Source: Tetrapyrgos nigripes
Lineage: Eukaryota > Basidiomycota > Agaricomycetes > Agaricales > Campanellaceae
Reading direction: 5' to 3'
Assembly: GCA_013368315.1 (NCBI GenBank)
Contig: JAACJM010000017.1
Coordinates: 248,001 to 312,000 of the forward strand
Length of the DNA: 64,000 bases
In this document: in pieces, positions 21,853-33,221 of the stretch
Numbering within the stretch: the stretch's first letter is position 1
Layout: each line of letters begins with the position of its first letter
Position numbers and translations under genes: made by a program
Notes under the pieces: model-generated
The model's database searches: none
Seen by the model: the letters and a program-made list of their open reading frames with translations, nothing else
What the model was told of the DNA's origin: nothing

Positions 21853-23308
21853 AAACGTAGAACAATGTATATGAAGGACTATTAGTATTAAATAGATGTC
21901 GAGTGTACTTATCAATATTCTCCTCGGCAAATGTACTTTTCAGAGTACCAATATTGTAAGCCAGATAAGAGAGAACATTCTGCGAGTGCTATAGTAATTT
22001 AGGTAATCAAACACTTACATTCTGGCCTTCCACATTTCTTCTGCTCTTCTCTTTCTCATCCTTGCGGCACTTGTACCACTCGTATACAGATACCGACCCA
22101 TGCCTGCCGCTCCAGCCATCAGGGTCCTCACCGTACCCGCACTCACAAAGCATACTGCAACTATCATCTTCGTACATGGTTTAGGCGACAGCGGATCTGG
22201 GTGGAAACCCGTCGCAGAAATGTTCCAAAATGACAGCGCACTAGCCCATATCAAATGGATCCTTCCTAGCGCGAATATGCACCCTGTAACAGCCAACGGA
22301 GGCATGGTCATGCCTTCTTGGTTCGACATCATTTCTTTCACGGAAAGAAAGGAGGAAGACGAGGAAGGGATGAATCGATCTCTCTCCCAACTCAGAGAGT
22401 TGATAGACGCAGAAATCGCAGCTGGTATCAAACCCGAACGTATCGTCCTCGGAGGCTTCAGCCAGGGCGCGATTTTGTCCTTGTTGGCTGGTTTCACGAC
22501 GGATGTACCGGTTGCTGGGATTATCGCACTGAGCGGTCGGGTTCCGCTACAAGACAAGTTCAAATCGATGATTCTTCCTGGAGCGTTGAAGAAGCCGTTC
22601 TTCTGGGGTCATGGAGAGGACGATGAGTTGGTGAAGTTTGAGTATGCGACGACGTCGATTGAGTTGTTGAAGGGGGCTGGGGTCTCGGTTACAAGTGAGA
22701 TTGAGGCAAAAGGGTTGACGTTCAGGAGTTATCCTAACACTGGGCACAGTGTGGATATGCGGGAGTTAAAGGATGTTCAGGATTGGATAAAGAAGGTTAT
22801 CCCTCAGTGACGGAGACGTAGGACTAGACGGTTGGAAGGACGGAAATCGAAGTAATTGCCTCGTGTGTATTTCATACTGCTATTGATGGCTTTCACAATC
22901 GCTATGTCTCTCGGTTCAGACTCCTTCAAAAATGTTTTACTCATGGGACGCTGCTGCTCTTCCAGTTGTGAAGCTTTGCTCGTGATCAGCCTCGTTTGCG
23001 TTCACTAGTGAGCATTACTCACAGTCCAGATTGCAACCGTCCCTTTCTATTGCAGGTAGCCAATATTGGAGCACTCTGTAATGATCCAGCTCAGAGTTTT
23101 GTACCTTGCGCTCCATACTGGACCCGTCCAGTGCCAGTACCGCTAATCCTCGTTCATTGATAGTCGCGGACTAGCCGCAGATCATGAGTTACCGACATCC
23201 ATGCAACTCTTAGGCTCAGGTATAGGCCTGCCCCAGAAGTACTAGCCTTTCTAGGATTGCCGTCCCCATTTTGGTTTTCCGCTCGCTGCATTACGCTTCA
23301 AGCGCTAT
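21797..23308. repeat. Tandem duplication unit A (FDH 3' end plus thioesterase)
   Basis: About 1.5 kb, closely matched by 23316-24885: it includes FDH last-intron and last-exon sequence, the intergenic region, the whole thioesterase gene and about 500 bp downstream (shared GGGACGCTGCTG and CGCTTCAAGCGCTAT near the end). Confidence 0.82.
22100..22810 (+). CDS. APT1: Acyl-protein thioesterase 1-like serine hydrolase, copy A
   Basis: Cytosolic alpha/beta hydrolase that removes palmitate from proteins or cleaves lysophospholipids (family knowledge). Single exon, 236 residues, the usual APT1 length (about 230). Visible: TIIFVHGLGDSGSGW (oxyanion strand), nucleophile S121 in GGFSQGAI, acid D175 in GHGEDDELV, H216 in GHSVDM, and MPSWFDI in the family position. 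Start MPAAPAIRVLTVPA is conserved with the downstream copy. Intronless, unlike most of its neighbours. Confidence 0.9.
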   Translation: MPAAPAIRVLTVPALTKHTATIIFVHGLGDSGSGWKPVAEMFQNDSALAHIKWILPSANMHPVTANGGMVMPSWFDIISFTERKEEDEEGMNRSLSQLRELIDAEIAAGIKPERIVLGGFSQGAILSLLAGFTTDVPVAGIIALSGRVPLQDKFKSMILPGALKKPFFWGHGEDDELVKFEYATTSIELLKGAGVSVTSEIEAKGLTFRSYPNTGHSVDMRELKDVQDWIKKVIPQ

Positions 23309-23634
23309 ACGTTGCTTTTCTGTTACTCGGTTTTGCGCGCTGATAGGATTTTTTTAGATGGCCAACGTTGAAAGTGTAGAACAATGTAGTATATGAAGGA
23401 CTGGTAGTGTTAAATAAATGTCGAGTGTACTTATCTATCATTATTCTCCTTTGCCGAAGCAAATGTGCTTTTCAAAGTTTACCAAGTGTAACTTGTAAGC
23501 CAGATGAGAGAGAACGTTTCTTGCGAGTTGCTAATTTTGGTAATCAAACTTACACTCTGGCCTTCCACATTTCTTCTGCTCTTCTCTTTCTCATCCCTGC
23601 GCCACTTTTACTACTCGTATACAGATACTGACCC
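22811..23634. other. Spacer containing an orphan copy of the FDH last exon
   Basis: From about 23316 the sequence repeats the FDH last intron, its AG acceptor, the YGQR-stop exon and 3' UTR (23355 onward), with no upstream FDH exons. Otherwise no gene. Confidence 0.7.
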
Positions 23635-24885
23635 ATGTCTACTGCAGCTATCAAGGTCCTCACCGTACCCGCAGTCACAAAGCATACTGCAACTATCATC
23701 TTCGTACATGGAATGGGCGACAGCGGATTTGGATGGCAACCCGTCGCAGAGATGTTCCAAAAGGACAGCGCACTAGCCCATATCAAATGGATCCTTCCTC
23801 ACGCGAATATGCAACCCATAACAGCTAACGGAGGCATGGCCATGCCTTCTTGGTTCGACATCGTTTCTTTCATGAAACTAGAGAAGGAAGACGAGGAAGG
23901 GATGAATCGATCTCTCTCCCAACTCAGGGAGTTGATAGATGCAGAAATCGCGTCTGGTATCAAACCCGAATGTATCGTCCTCGGAGGCTTCAGTCAGGGT
24001 GCGATTTTGTCCTTGTTGGCTGGTTTCACAACGGATGTACCGGTTGCTGGGATTATCGCGCTTAGCGGTCGGGTTCCGCTACAAGACAAGTTCAAATCGA
24101 TGATTCTTCCTGGAGCGTTGAAGAAGCCATTCTTCTGGGGTCATGGAGAGGACGATGAGTTGATGAAGTTGGAGTATGCGATGACGTCGATTGAGTTGTT
24201 GAAGGAGGCTGGGGTTTCGGTTACGAGTGAGATTGAGGCGAAGGGGTTGACGTTCAGGAGTTATCCTGGCACTGGGCACAGTGTGGATATGCGGGAGTTA
24301 AAGGATATTCAGGATTGGATAAAGAAGGTTATCCCTCAGTGGTGGGGGTGTAAGATTTGACGGTTGGAAGGACGAAAATCGAAGTATGTAATCGCCTCGT
24401 GTGTATTTTATACTGCTATTCATGCGTAATCACTCAGACTATCCTTCAAGCTTCAAGAATGGTTTATTCATGGATGATCGATGATGGGACGCTGCTGTGG
24501 CTCTTTCAGTTGTGACGCTTTTGCTCATCATCAGCTTCATTTGCGATCAGAGCATTACTCGCAGTCCAGATTGCAACCGTCCCTTTCTATTGCAGGTTAG
24601 TCAAGATAACTCAACTTCTATGGCCAAGATTGGAGCACTGTCACGGTAATGAGCCAGCTCAGAGTTTTGTACCTTGCACTCCGTACTGGACCCGTCCAGT
24701 GCCAGTACCGTTAATCCTCGTTCATTGATAGTCGCGTCGGACCAGCGGTAGCCTATCATGAGTTACCGACATCCATGAACTTCTTAGGCTCAGGTACCCA
24801 GCCCCAAAAGTACTAGCTTTTCTAGGGTTGATGCTGCACCCTGTCCCCATTTTGGTTTTTCGTTGCATTACGCTTCAAGCGCTAT
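23316..24885. repeat. Tandem duplication unit B
   Basis: Second copy of unit A, same orientation, head to tail. Breakpoint joins the GCGCTAT tail of unit A to the FDH-intron sequence. Confidence 0.82.
23635..24360 (+). CDS. Acyl-protein thioesterase 1-like serine hydrolase, copy B
   Basis: Tandem duplicate of the gene at 22100, 241 residues. Catalytic GGFSQGAI, GHGEDDELM and GTGHSVDM are kept. Differences cluster at the N-terminus (MSTAAIKVLTVPAVTKH), around residues 79-86 (SFMKLEKE for SFTERKEE) and at the C-terminus, which extends by WWGCKI because the TGA stop of copy A is TGG here. The added Cys near the end might be a lipidation site but shows no CaaX box. It appears functional. Confidence 0.88.
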   Translation: MSTAAIKVLTVPAVTKHTATIIFVHGMGDSGFGWQPVAEMFQKDSALAHIKWILPHANMQPITANGGMAMPSWFDIVSFMKLEKEDEEGMNRSLSQLRELIDAEIASGIKPECIVLGGFSQGAILSLLAGFTTDVPVAGIIALSGRVPLQDKFKSMILPGALKKPFFWGHGEDDELMKLEYAMTSIELLKEAGVSVTSEIEAKGLTFRSYPGTGHSVDMRELKDIQDWIKKVIPQWWGCKI

Positions 24886-24991
24886 GTGCGAGTGCATATA
24901 AACGGAGTTGCCTTCCGTACCGTTTAGTCACTGCCTGCTGTTTCCCTTGGAGCGCCACTAATCCAGGCAGTGGGAGAACCATCTCGGCAGC
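24361..24991. other. Spacer: end of duplication unit B and promoter of DUF2306 gene
   Basis: The first 525 bp belong to the duplication. ATATAAAC near 24897 lies about 95 bp before the next start. No gene. Confidence 0.45.
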
Positions 24992-26756
24992 ATGGCGTTG
25001 TACTCGTCACCATCTCCCAAATCCTACGCTGGCAAGAACGATGCACGGAGTAACATATCTGCTGGAGAAGCCTACCTACAACCTAATCGAAGAAACCAGG
25101 TGCAGGTGTCTTATAGGGATAGGGAGCAGCTTGTCGGAGGAAGCCATGAGCTGCCTGCTCTTCATACGGACTCGGATTTCATCATCATGCCCATTGAAGA
25201 TCCGCCGGTCTCCAAGTCAAAGTCGAATCCTATCCTGCGGTCAGAGGCAACTGGATTTGGGGAGAAACAAAATGGCCTGTTCTGGCCTTTTCTGACTTTT
25301 TACCGAGCGGTTAGTGGGATGCTTGGGTTCAAAGAGAGGTATAGTCTGTTCTTTGGTGCGTCAGTTCGTGTTTTTGTATTTTGTCCTTCTAGTCAACATC
25401 TCAACTAACTGACTGAGCTGGCTAGCTTTTGTATGTGGAGGAGGCTTATTTGGCTTTTGCCTTGCTCGGGCATTCATGATGGATGGGAAGACAAGAAGAC
25501 AACAGAGTCCGCCAGGTATGTACCCTCCTCCGAGAATGAAATTTCTGCGTCAAACAATCTTACGGTGTATACAGGAGACTATCGTTGGTTCGATGAACGA
25601 CTGTACGGGATAAGCTATGCCTTCCATGTTTACACCTGTATCGGTGCGCAAACTTGTCCTTAACACATGCAATTATCTGACGAAGGCATCATGCAATTGA
25701 AGTTGGTGGTATATTCGTGGGGTTACAGTTCCTCCCCGCCATTCGGCGTGTAAGGCATTTACTACTAGTAGATAAATGCGTCTGGCTCACATCTTTTCTC
25801 CAGAATTTCGTTCTTTTTCATCGTCTAAACGGTGCGTGCACTCATCTGCGTTTGCTATGATTTGCTCATCTATGGTCTCCTACAGGATATTTCTGCATCG
25901 TCTTGTTAATTCCCGGAAACATCGCCGGTGCTATCGTCGCTAGACGTTCATACGGGGGAGAAATCAACCAACAAGCAGTGTGGTACCTTTTAACTGTCAT
26001 GTTTACTTTCTCTATCCTCATGGGTCTGTTCAACGTCAAGAGGAACACGCAGGCCCATAGGAAGTGGATGCTGAGTGAGTAGCAATCCGTTGTATCTTTT
26101 TTCTTACCCAAGTTCTGACTGCTTCGACGCTGCTCCCTGTCGCATGTCACGATTCACAGGAGCTGTCGTTTATTTTGCTGTCGTCATCCTCGCCAAGGTG
26201 CTATCAATCATTTCTCGAGCAATCATCACGAACATTGGAGGGTACTATTCTGTGCGTTTGTTTTTCTCTCTCGTACATTTGTCAATTTCTTCTGAACTTG
26301 AATGTTATCCTCGCTGAAACAGGTCTGGCGTTGCGACGAAGTCAATTATGTTCTCCAAAACGCCGACGCCTTGTTCCAGCGGTTCCCGCAGTGCAACAAC
26401 ACCGCTGTTGATATTTCCAACAATCCGTTCAGCGTCGCCGTTCTCGCCTCAGATTCTGAGGGAAAGCTAGAACATAGCTCTGCCCTAAGATTAGTTGCTG
26501 GGATGTGCCTCTGGTTGAGTTTGATGATACATTTAGTGGGAGTGGAGATTTATGTGAGTATGGGCCAGGAGTGGTGTTTTTTCGACTCTTCCCCTTGAGG
26601 CTAGGTCTTTACTGATTATTCATTGTATAGCTGTACCGGACAGAAGACCAGAACTCAATGAGACGGGGATATGTTTTGGAATCAAGGGAAGGTCCTGAAG
26701 GGGATTATGGGGATGGCGCTGATGCAGCCGATAGAGATATGGCCGGACGTTACTAG
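24992..26756 (+). CDS. DUF2306-type multi-pass membrane protein
   Basis: Function unknown. A spliced polar N-terminus (residues 1-110, starting MALYSSPSPKSYAGK) precedes several hydrophobic segments. These are FAFVCGGGLFGFCLARAFM, the segment after GISYAFHVYTCI, YFCIVLLIPGNIAGAIVARR, WYLLTVMFTFSILMGLFNV, VVYFAVVILAKVLSIISRAI and a last one near LVAGMCLWLSLMIHLVGVEI. FVLFHRLNGY and KRNTQAHRKWMLRAVVYF match the conserved His/Arg motifs of DUF2306. A loop before the last helix has CDEVNYVL and QCNN. C-terminus is polar and acidic, ending DRDMAGRY. At least six introns; exon 1 ends at 25355. DUF2306 members in Agaricomycetes are plasma or internal membrane proteins of unknown role. Confidence 0.75.
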
Positions 26757-27283
26757 TAATACTGAATTGGAACGTTCCTTGAAGTTTGGAGTATCTTCGC
26801 TTCCTCGACAATGGACATACGCAGAACCATGCCTTTTCCGTCATTGAGCTAGTCCTATTAGTAGTAGTAGATTTACAATAATACAAAGGCACTGGTATCA
26901 GGGACTCAAAATCTAGCTATACGTGGCTTAGAGGTTTGATATCATTCAAGAACTGAGTGACACGGGTGCATACCCAAACCCTATCAAGTCGCTGAGGTTC
27001 ATGGTCACATGCAGTAAAAGTGTAAATACTACATAGCACCTATCAAACTCAACCTACGCTGAGCCGGATGCTACAAACTTGAAGTACTACTAATATAGAA
27101 GACTATGGTAAGCTACACAACTAACGAGAAATCCGATATGTATGCTGACGAAAATGTGTAGGATGGAAAAAGAGAAAAGAGACAGAGAAAAGCGGGAAAG
27201 GTCCAGACGATTGTTGATAGCACGATAGCAAGATACGATAAAAAGATGAGCCGCAACTGAAACAGATATGCATTATCCACCTT
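26757..27283. other. Convergent intergenic region
   Basis: 3' flanks of two convergent genes. No gene, repeat or RNA recognised. Confidence 0.4.
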
Positions 27284-28843
27284 CTACTCCATTGGCGAGG
27301 CTGGAGATGACACAGGTGACCTCCCACCAGTGATAAAGCTTAGTTTGAGTGGACGACGTCCAAGCTGAGCAATAGTAGCAGGAGAAAGCCACCGTGATGG
27401 TTGTGGACCAGGCTCCCGCGTATCGTCGGCTGCCGGGCTTCCAGCACTCTTGGAACTTGACGAGTCGCAGGCCGGGAAGTCAGAACTGTTTCTCGAACTG
27501 CCTCGGAAAGAGAAGCGTTGACGAATGGAACCATGATGCGGGGAAGTGAGCTCTTTAGTTAGCCCGTCGCCGTCGTTGTGCGGTGATGGTAGAGCCATAC
27601 CATCGGTGGTGGTGGGTGGCAACGACTGATGATCGGTTGACATTGTCTTCTCAAGCTGCTTGAGATCATACAAGGCTTCGTCGTCAGGAATGTCATACAC
27701 TGAGATTATCGAAGCGGCTGATAAGGAGCTTGGAATGACGACAAGACCCTCTGCGTCTGGGTCCACCGGTTCCAGAGGGTAGACAGTCGGCCAGTTGACA
27801 CAGGTCAGGTCACAACGGTGTTTGGGCAAGTTCATCGTGAGAAAATCCATGACTCTTTTGCGTGGTTGGTTCTGAGATTGCGAGTGCATATTGACGTCTT
27901 CGAATCCTGAGGATGGATAGGGATATCGTCGTTCTAAATCCATAACTAGATTCCGAACGCGGCTGAAAAGGTCTGAGTTGTAGGCCTGCATATATCTTTC
28001 AATATGACTGCGAAACTGCTCCAACTGTAATGACCAGGCAACTTGACTGATGGTGAGGTCGTGGTCGAGGATGTGAAGAGTTTGAATAAGGGATCGATGG
28101 ACGAGGAGTTTGTCTAAATGCATCCAGTACACTCTGCGGGCGAGTAGGTCAGTGAGGTTAATGTAGGGAGTAAGCAGCCGTTGGCGTACAAATGCGCAGT
28201 CCGTATCTCGTCTCTGAGCGCACCAATCTCTTCAAGCCAGGCAGACGACAAGCGGAGGAAAAGTGCAAAAAGACGAATCATGATGATCGCTGCATCATTG
28301 AGGAAGCGCACATCAGCTTCAGGAATGGGCCTCGGGAACGCACGACGCAGCAGGTGCAGGGCGAAAAAGACCACTTCAGAAACTGGCTTCAGGCAACGGA
28401 GAATTGGGAGCAACATGACTTTGACTTGCTCCAAAAGATCGCTCTCAGAAGCTAAAATAGTCAAATAATAACAATAAGCATTATATGCAAACAAGAACGC
28501 TGGCCAACGCACCCAAGTCAGTCTCTTCCCCATGCACCTCGTGGACAAGGTACTGGCTAAGCCATAAAGCCAATGCCTCGTCCTCCTCAGTCTGACGTTC
28601 TCGTGGTTCAATTGTCGATGAGAAAGGAGAGGTTGTAGGAGTGGGCGATGATCCGGATCCGTCAATGGAACTGGGAGCGAAAGAAATGGTTTTCCTTCTC
28701 TTTTGACGATTGGGATTTAAAGGAGAAGCTTCGCGCTTGAAAGGAGAAGTGGAGACCTTGTGTGCTCCACCTCTGGCATGGAGGACAGAAAAGATAGACT
28801 TCCCTGTACGGAGGAACGACCGCGGACGAGGCTGCGAACTCAT
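27284..28843 (-). CDS. Cyclin-box-like protein A (lineage family, 480 aa)
   Basis: Three exons, 28513-28843, 28190-28451 and 27284-28133, sum exactly to 481 codons. N-terminus is basic and Ser/Pro-rich (to about residue 85), then a helical region: DEALALWLSQYLVHEVHGEE, VVFFALHLLRRAFPRPIP, NDAAIIMIRLFALFLRLSSA, and after intron 2 HRSLIQTLHILDHDLTISQV ending in a conserved Trp. The helix order resembles Pho80/PCL-type cyclin boxes (YLxR, then LxxxxxLDD, then LExxxLxxLDFxLxV), but without clear CDK-contact residues I could verify. The remaining half is low complexity, with Ser-rich blocks. Three paralogues follow at 29483, 34561 and 38398. The cyclin reading is inference; a lineage-specific helical fold is the alternative. 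Confidence 0.62.
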
Positions 28844-29482
28844 AACGTTGAGAAAAGTCTGTTGTATGAGATAAAGAGAGGTGAGAGTAAGTGGTCAAGA
28901 GAAATACGATCGCGTCTCTTTGCCACTCACTCTAAATACCCACTGCCTTCCATTGTTCTCTGATCATTGTGCTTTGACCTCCAAAGTCGCAAGTGGAACC
29001 CGAGGAACCTGGGACAATGGCGGTGGCACCGGAATAAAGGGCTATTGAGCACAGGCTATTTGAATCCAAAGGCCATTCCAGAGATAGGTGAAGAAATCTT
29101 GCGAGGTTGGGGCAAAGAGAGACCAAAGAATACGTCAGCGGTCTGACCCAACACCCATGTTCGTTAATACTCCCAGTACTATGTAGCCCTCTTCATGAGA
29201 AAGCTGTAGTGTCCTATATGGCCAAAGTGCAGAGTAGGTCGGCGAGACTTCTCGAGGAGAAAGTCGAAGTCAGGACGAAAGGTTTAGAATGTGGCTGTGC
29301 TTTCACTGGCAAAAAAATACATTGGACAATTTTATGGATGGTAGATACAATTAGGAGTAAGTCTTATTACAGCTGACGCATTTATTGCTGCCTGCCAATT
29401 AATCGAGGAGAGTATGTATGTAGTCGTGAAAGACGTAGAAAATCATTGTAGCAATGAGTGTGAAGAGACTCGGGAAAAAATC
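28844..29482. other. Spacer between cyclin-like genes A and B
   Basis: Presumed promoter of gene A. Nothing else recognised. Confidence 0.35.
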
Positions 29483-31498
29483 TCAGCCTCGGAATCGGAA
29501 AGACCTCTTGTTGTTTAACTTCGTCGACGGTACATTGAGGGGTTTGACCAGCTTGACCCTTCTGCCTTGCTTTGGTGGCAACTGCAACTGCCGCGGGGCA
29601 AAAGCAACCATGCCTGAGTCCCAGCTCAGACTCCTCTGTCTTGTCCGTCTGCCTTCCATTTTGTCCTCGAAATCAACGAGTACAAACTCCCGGAGTTTCT
29701 TCTCGAAAGAATCCCACTTCACTTCCAGATCTGCTTTGGTTTCCTTTTGCTGGTCGTCGGCAATGGTAATGCTCCCAGGCGTAGGAGGAATGTCCGTCTC
29801 ATCATCAGAAGACAACTCACTCGAAGTTGGAAGCTCGCTGTCCGGAGTCAAGGCTGGCACGTCGACGTCTCTAGGTTTGCAGACACTGATAGCAGATGAG
29901 CAGACGATCTCCAGATCGAAGATTCTTCCTTCGGGATCGTCATGGTTCTGGTTCTTCGCGTCCTGTGTAACCTCCACGCCAGTCTTCTTCCGCGCTGCCT
30001 TCTCCTTCTCCTCAATAATTCTGTCGAGCGTTGCCCAAGGCCACTTCTCAGGCCATCTATCCGACTTGAGATTGACGTCGACTCTCTTCATTGACGATGT
30101 CTCGTCACCAGAAAGCGCAATGCCAACTGGATCCAAGCTCTTGGGTAGATCCGATCTCATGTACTCCAGAAACCTCTGCCTCATCTCCCGCTTGAGATTC
30201 CAATCCCTCATCTGCTTCGACATTCCCAAAGGCGTGTCGTCGAACTCCGTAAAGTCATTGGCAGAGTTTAACCCAACGGATGCTTCGGTGAGGAACACAC
30301 TCATCGTGCTCTCTTCGAGGTTGGAGAGCATCTCCTGAAGATCTTGAAGCTTCTCGACAGCGTGTGCTTCGTCGAGAGCACAGATAGCGTGAGAAGTAGA
30401 TTTGGGAGTGGGAGCGGGAGTGCCGTTGGTGCTTTGTGCCAAACGATGCTGACGAGTCCATTCGAGGTCGACGCAGAAGTTGGTAAAGTGTTCTTGGAGG
30501 TCACGGACCCAGACTATCCAATCTGCTCGGCCGAGACAGAGGTTGTGGTTTAGGATGTGGAGGAGTTGTACGTAGGCTTTTGATATGACGGTGGGTGGAA
30601 GGTGGGTCCAATATGCCCTGGAGGGTTAAGAAAAACGGTAATCGTAATCAGCGACATGGCCTAGAAAAGCAAATGACAAAGGTCTCACCAGTCGGCGAGA
30701 GGATAAAACCTATCATGCATCCATGAAAACGACAGACGCAGACAGACCATCCATGTCCTGACCAACATGACAGCTACCTGGTTGAATTGCTCTGGAGAAA
30801 GATGCTTCTCTACACGGCCGTTGGCGTCACAGGGAAGGAAGAATGAAGGAATTGGGGAAGGAAACGACCTCGAAAGAAGGTGCGAGGAATAGAAGACAAG
30901 CTCTGGACTCGCTTGACTGAAGGTACGAAGAATGGGAACGACCATGCAGGAAATGGTGTGGATTAATTCGCAAGAAGTTTCAGCTGTGTGTAAAGTTGTA
31001 TCAGACTTCTGTAGAAAAGAAGGAAAACATAGACAAATACTCGCCGACAGGAATCTGCTCTCCAAGCATGGTGTGAACGATGTGGATTGCAACTCCCATA
31101 GCCATGACCTGCTTGTGCTTCTCTGACTCCCTGCGTTTTTGTTTCTCATGCTCGGCTTTCCTACGCCTTGACGCCTCCGCAGCCGTTTCGGTCTCTCTAA
31201 ACGTGACAGGCGAAGAACGCCTCGAAGACTGCCTTGACCCAGACGCAGACCTACTCCCCTTCTCCAACGACCTAGATCTCTTAGAGCTCTTTCGTTCTCC
31301 GTCCCTTCCTCTCGGTTTACTGGATGGACGGACTGACTGGGATCTAGAAACGGGGTAAATCCCGCGCCCATAGTCACGGCCGTAGTCTACAATGTTCTTG
31401 AGTTCGGTGGGTAGAGGGTCGTGGCGCGAACTGGATGGTTCACGGCGGATGGATTCGGGAATGATGCCTTCGAGGGAGGAAAACAGGTTGCGCAACAT
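29483..31498 (-). CDS. Cyclin-box-like protein B (lineage family, 627 aa)
   Basis: Exons 31045-31498, 30689-30983 and 29483-30617 give 628 codons. The basic RS-rich N-terminus (RKSSKRSRSLEKGSRSASGS) precedes KHKQVMAMGVAIHIVHTMLG, then LVFYSSHLLSRSFPSPIP and VAVMLVRTWMVCLRLSFSWM. After intron 2, KAYVQLLHILNHNLCLGRAD is followed by WIVW. These align by eye to gene A, with introns near equivalent helices. The C-terminal half is acidic and ends in basic KLNNKRSFRFRG. Intron 1 appears to use a GC donor (GCGAGT, rc of 31039-31044). Same strand as gene A; function unknown, cyclin-like by inference. Confidence 0.62.
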
Positions 31499-32144
31499 GA
31501 TTGGAATGCTTGGATGCTGGATGGAGTGTAGGTTGGGATGTATGCGTGGTAGTCGTGAGGAGTGAATGTTCTGCCCTAGACAGACGTATTATTCGAGGCG
31601 GCCTTGGATGCGGAGAGTACTATGACGAGGAATAGTGGTGGGATAGGCTGGGTAGGATGATGTCGTATAGAAATGTAGGTGTAGGCGGTAACTACTATAA
31701 TAAGTCGTCAAAGAGTCAAGAGTGACCAGCAGTCAGACTCCAAGGAATATTAGTTGGATAAGCGAGAAGTAGGATAAAGAGGGGAATTAGTAAAGTTTTT
31801 CTCCGCCTTCAAATATAAACCACAGACGAGTCATCAAACGCGCTTAGAAGTAGGAGTTTTTGAAACCAAGGTGACGACAAATTTCAAGTCGAGTTCGCTT
31901 CGGTGAAAGGGGTTAGGAGAGGGGTTGCTTGGAAATAATCTTATCGCATACCATATTTGGATAATCAGCATCCTCAGACAGTTCAACTCCTGCACGTATC
32001 GGGGTTGCGAGTTGGCGGGTAGCCAAGGATCGTGTAACGATGAAGAGATTTATTCGTGTTTGGGTATACGGTTACATGTCCCCCAGAGCTCCAACGTCAA
32101 GTTGCCAGATTTTGCTTGAGGCCAATGATCAACGATGAGGGATT
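31499..32144. other. Promoter region of cyclin-like gene B
   Basis: No coding or RNA gene recognised in 646 bp. Confidence 0.35.
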
Positions 32145-32675
32145 CTATTGGAGGAACATCAACCTCTCATAGACGACGTCAACTACGTCTTCCCATCTCT
32201 GCAGCTCCATTGCCAATTCCTCTCGGATGGTCTCTTCGGTAACCCCTATTTCAATCCACTTTGGCTTCTCGTCCTTTAACCACTGGATACAGTCCAATAC
32301 CCAATGCTGGTCATTCCAATCGCTCTTCTCTTGGACGGGGACACAGTGACGTATGTTGTTCTTTAGCCAGGTGATGTTTGAGTAGGCAGGTGCGGGGACG
32401 AAACCGATGAGGCAGCCGCCACGGAGAGCAGGGTCTCGAGCGAACTCAATATAGGGGATGTTTTGGTAGTCGAAAGCAAAAGTGTCCGACAATTTACGGA
32501 CTTGGTAGATATGCACTATCGTTCTGGTGAACGGAGTACTTGGGATCACAGAGAGAGAGGGCGGTATAAGCTCTAGAAGAGCGAGTGCCCAATGCTCCGG
32601 TTGACCTTCTGTGTCGTACTGGACGAGGAGGAATGGACTGGCGTCAGGAGGAATAATGACTGGGGCAGGATCCAT
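32145..32675 (-). CDS. Uncharacterised small protein, 176 aa, single exon
   Basis: Open frame MDPAPVIIPPDASPFLLVQY through ERLMFLQ with non-repetitive protein-like composition and no intron. A strand-rich first half (PEHWALALLELIPPSL, TIVHIYQVRKLSDTF, GGCLIGFVPAP) is followed by a Trp/charged helical half (DQHWVLDCIQWLKDEKPKWI, MELQRWEDVVDVVYERLMFL). I do not recognise a named family; the HWALAL strand recalls small agaric proteins of unknown function. No signal peptide or membrane segment. Confidence 0.55.
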   Translation of the reverse strand: MDPAPVIIPPDASPFLLVQYDTEGQPEHWALALLELIPPSLSVIPSTPFTRTIVHIYQVRKLSDTFAFDYQNIPYIEFARDPALRGGCLIGFVPAPAYSNITWLKNNIRHCVPVQEKSDWNDQHWVLDCIQWLKDEKPKWIEIGVTEETIREELAMELQRWEDVVDVVYERLMFLQ

Positions 32676-33221
32676 CCAAATACTCCGTAAAGTCTATAGG
32701 CAAACGTCTGTTATTTTTTCAGTGAAAGAAGACGACATAAATGACACTTTTACTACTTACCTAGAAGACAAAGACCCTCTAGCACGGACAAAGCACACCA
32801 CCAATGGTGTTCACCAAAAACAAGCTGGAAACTCCCAAGTAAGAAGGTTCTTCTCCCGATGAATTCCCACAGCAATGGCAGAGGACGCTCGAAATAGTAT
32901 GCATGACGGCAGACGGCGTAGGAAGACTATCAGATATAGACCAGTTGGTGACTTGAGGGTCGGCGTGGACGTGGTGATTGAAAAAGCTTTGAAATTGCCG
33001 CGTCGACGCGTCACTCCTCGACATTTCCTGCTCTATGAGTCTCCATGCTCTCCATGCTCGCCATGGACTTCGATGACATGCCCAGTCTTCTTTTGTGAGA
33101 AATAAACATCGACTTTCGACTTTCGACAGGATTTTCCAAATAACACTCGTAAGTACTTTCTCTCTTTTTTGGCACAGCATTGACAGGAACTGCCTAGACA
33201 GAATCAACAATACCTCAATAC
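32676..33221. other. Spacer, nothing convincing
   Basis: Open frames on both strands overlap here without splice support. CTCCATGCT-type short repeats at about 33042-33063. Confidence 0.3.

Noticed and set aside
29454..30338. Plus-strand 294-codon frame opposite cyclin-like gene B
   Set aside because: Antisense shadow of the acidic/Ser-rich tail; gene B has conserved splice sites and paralogues.
31045..31498. RS-rich N-terminus of gene B as a splicing factor
   Set aside because: No RRM is present; the rest of the protein follows the cyclin-like paralogue pattern.
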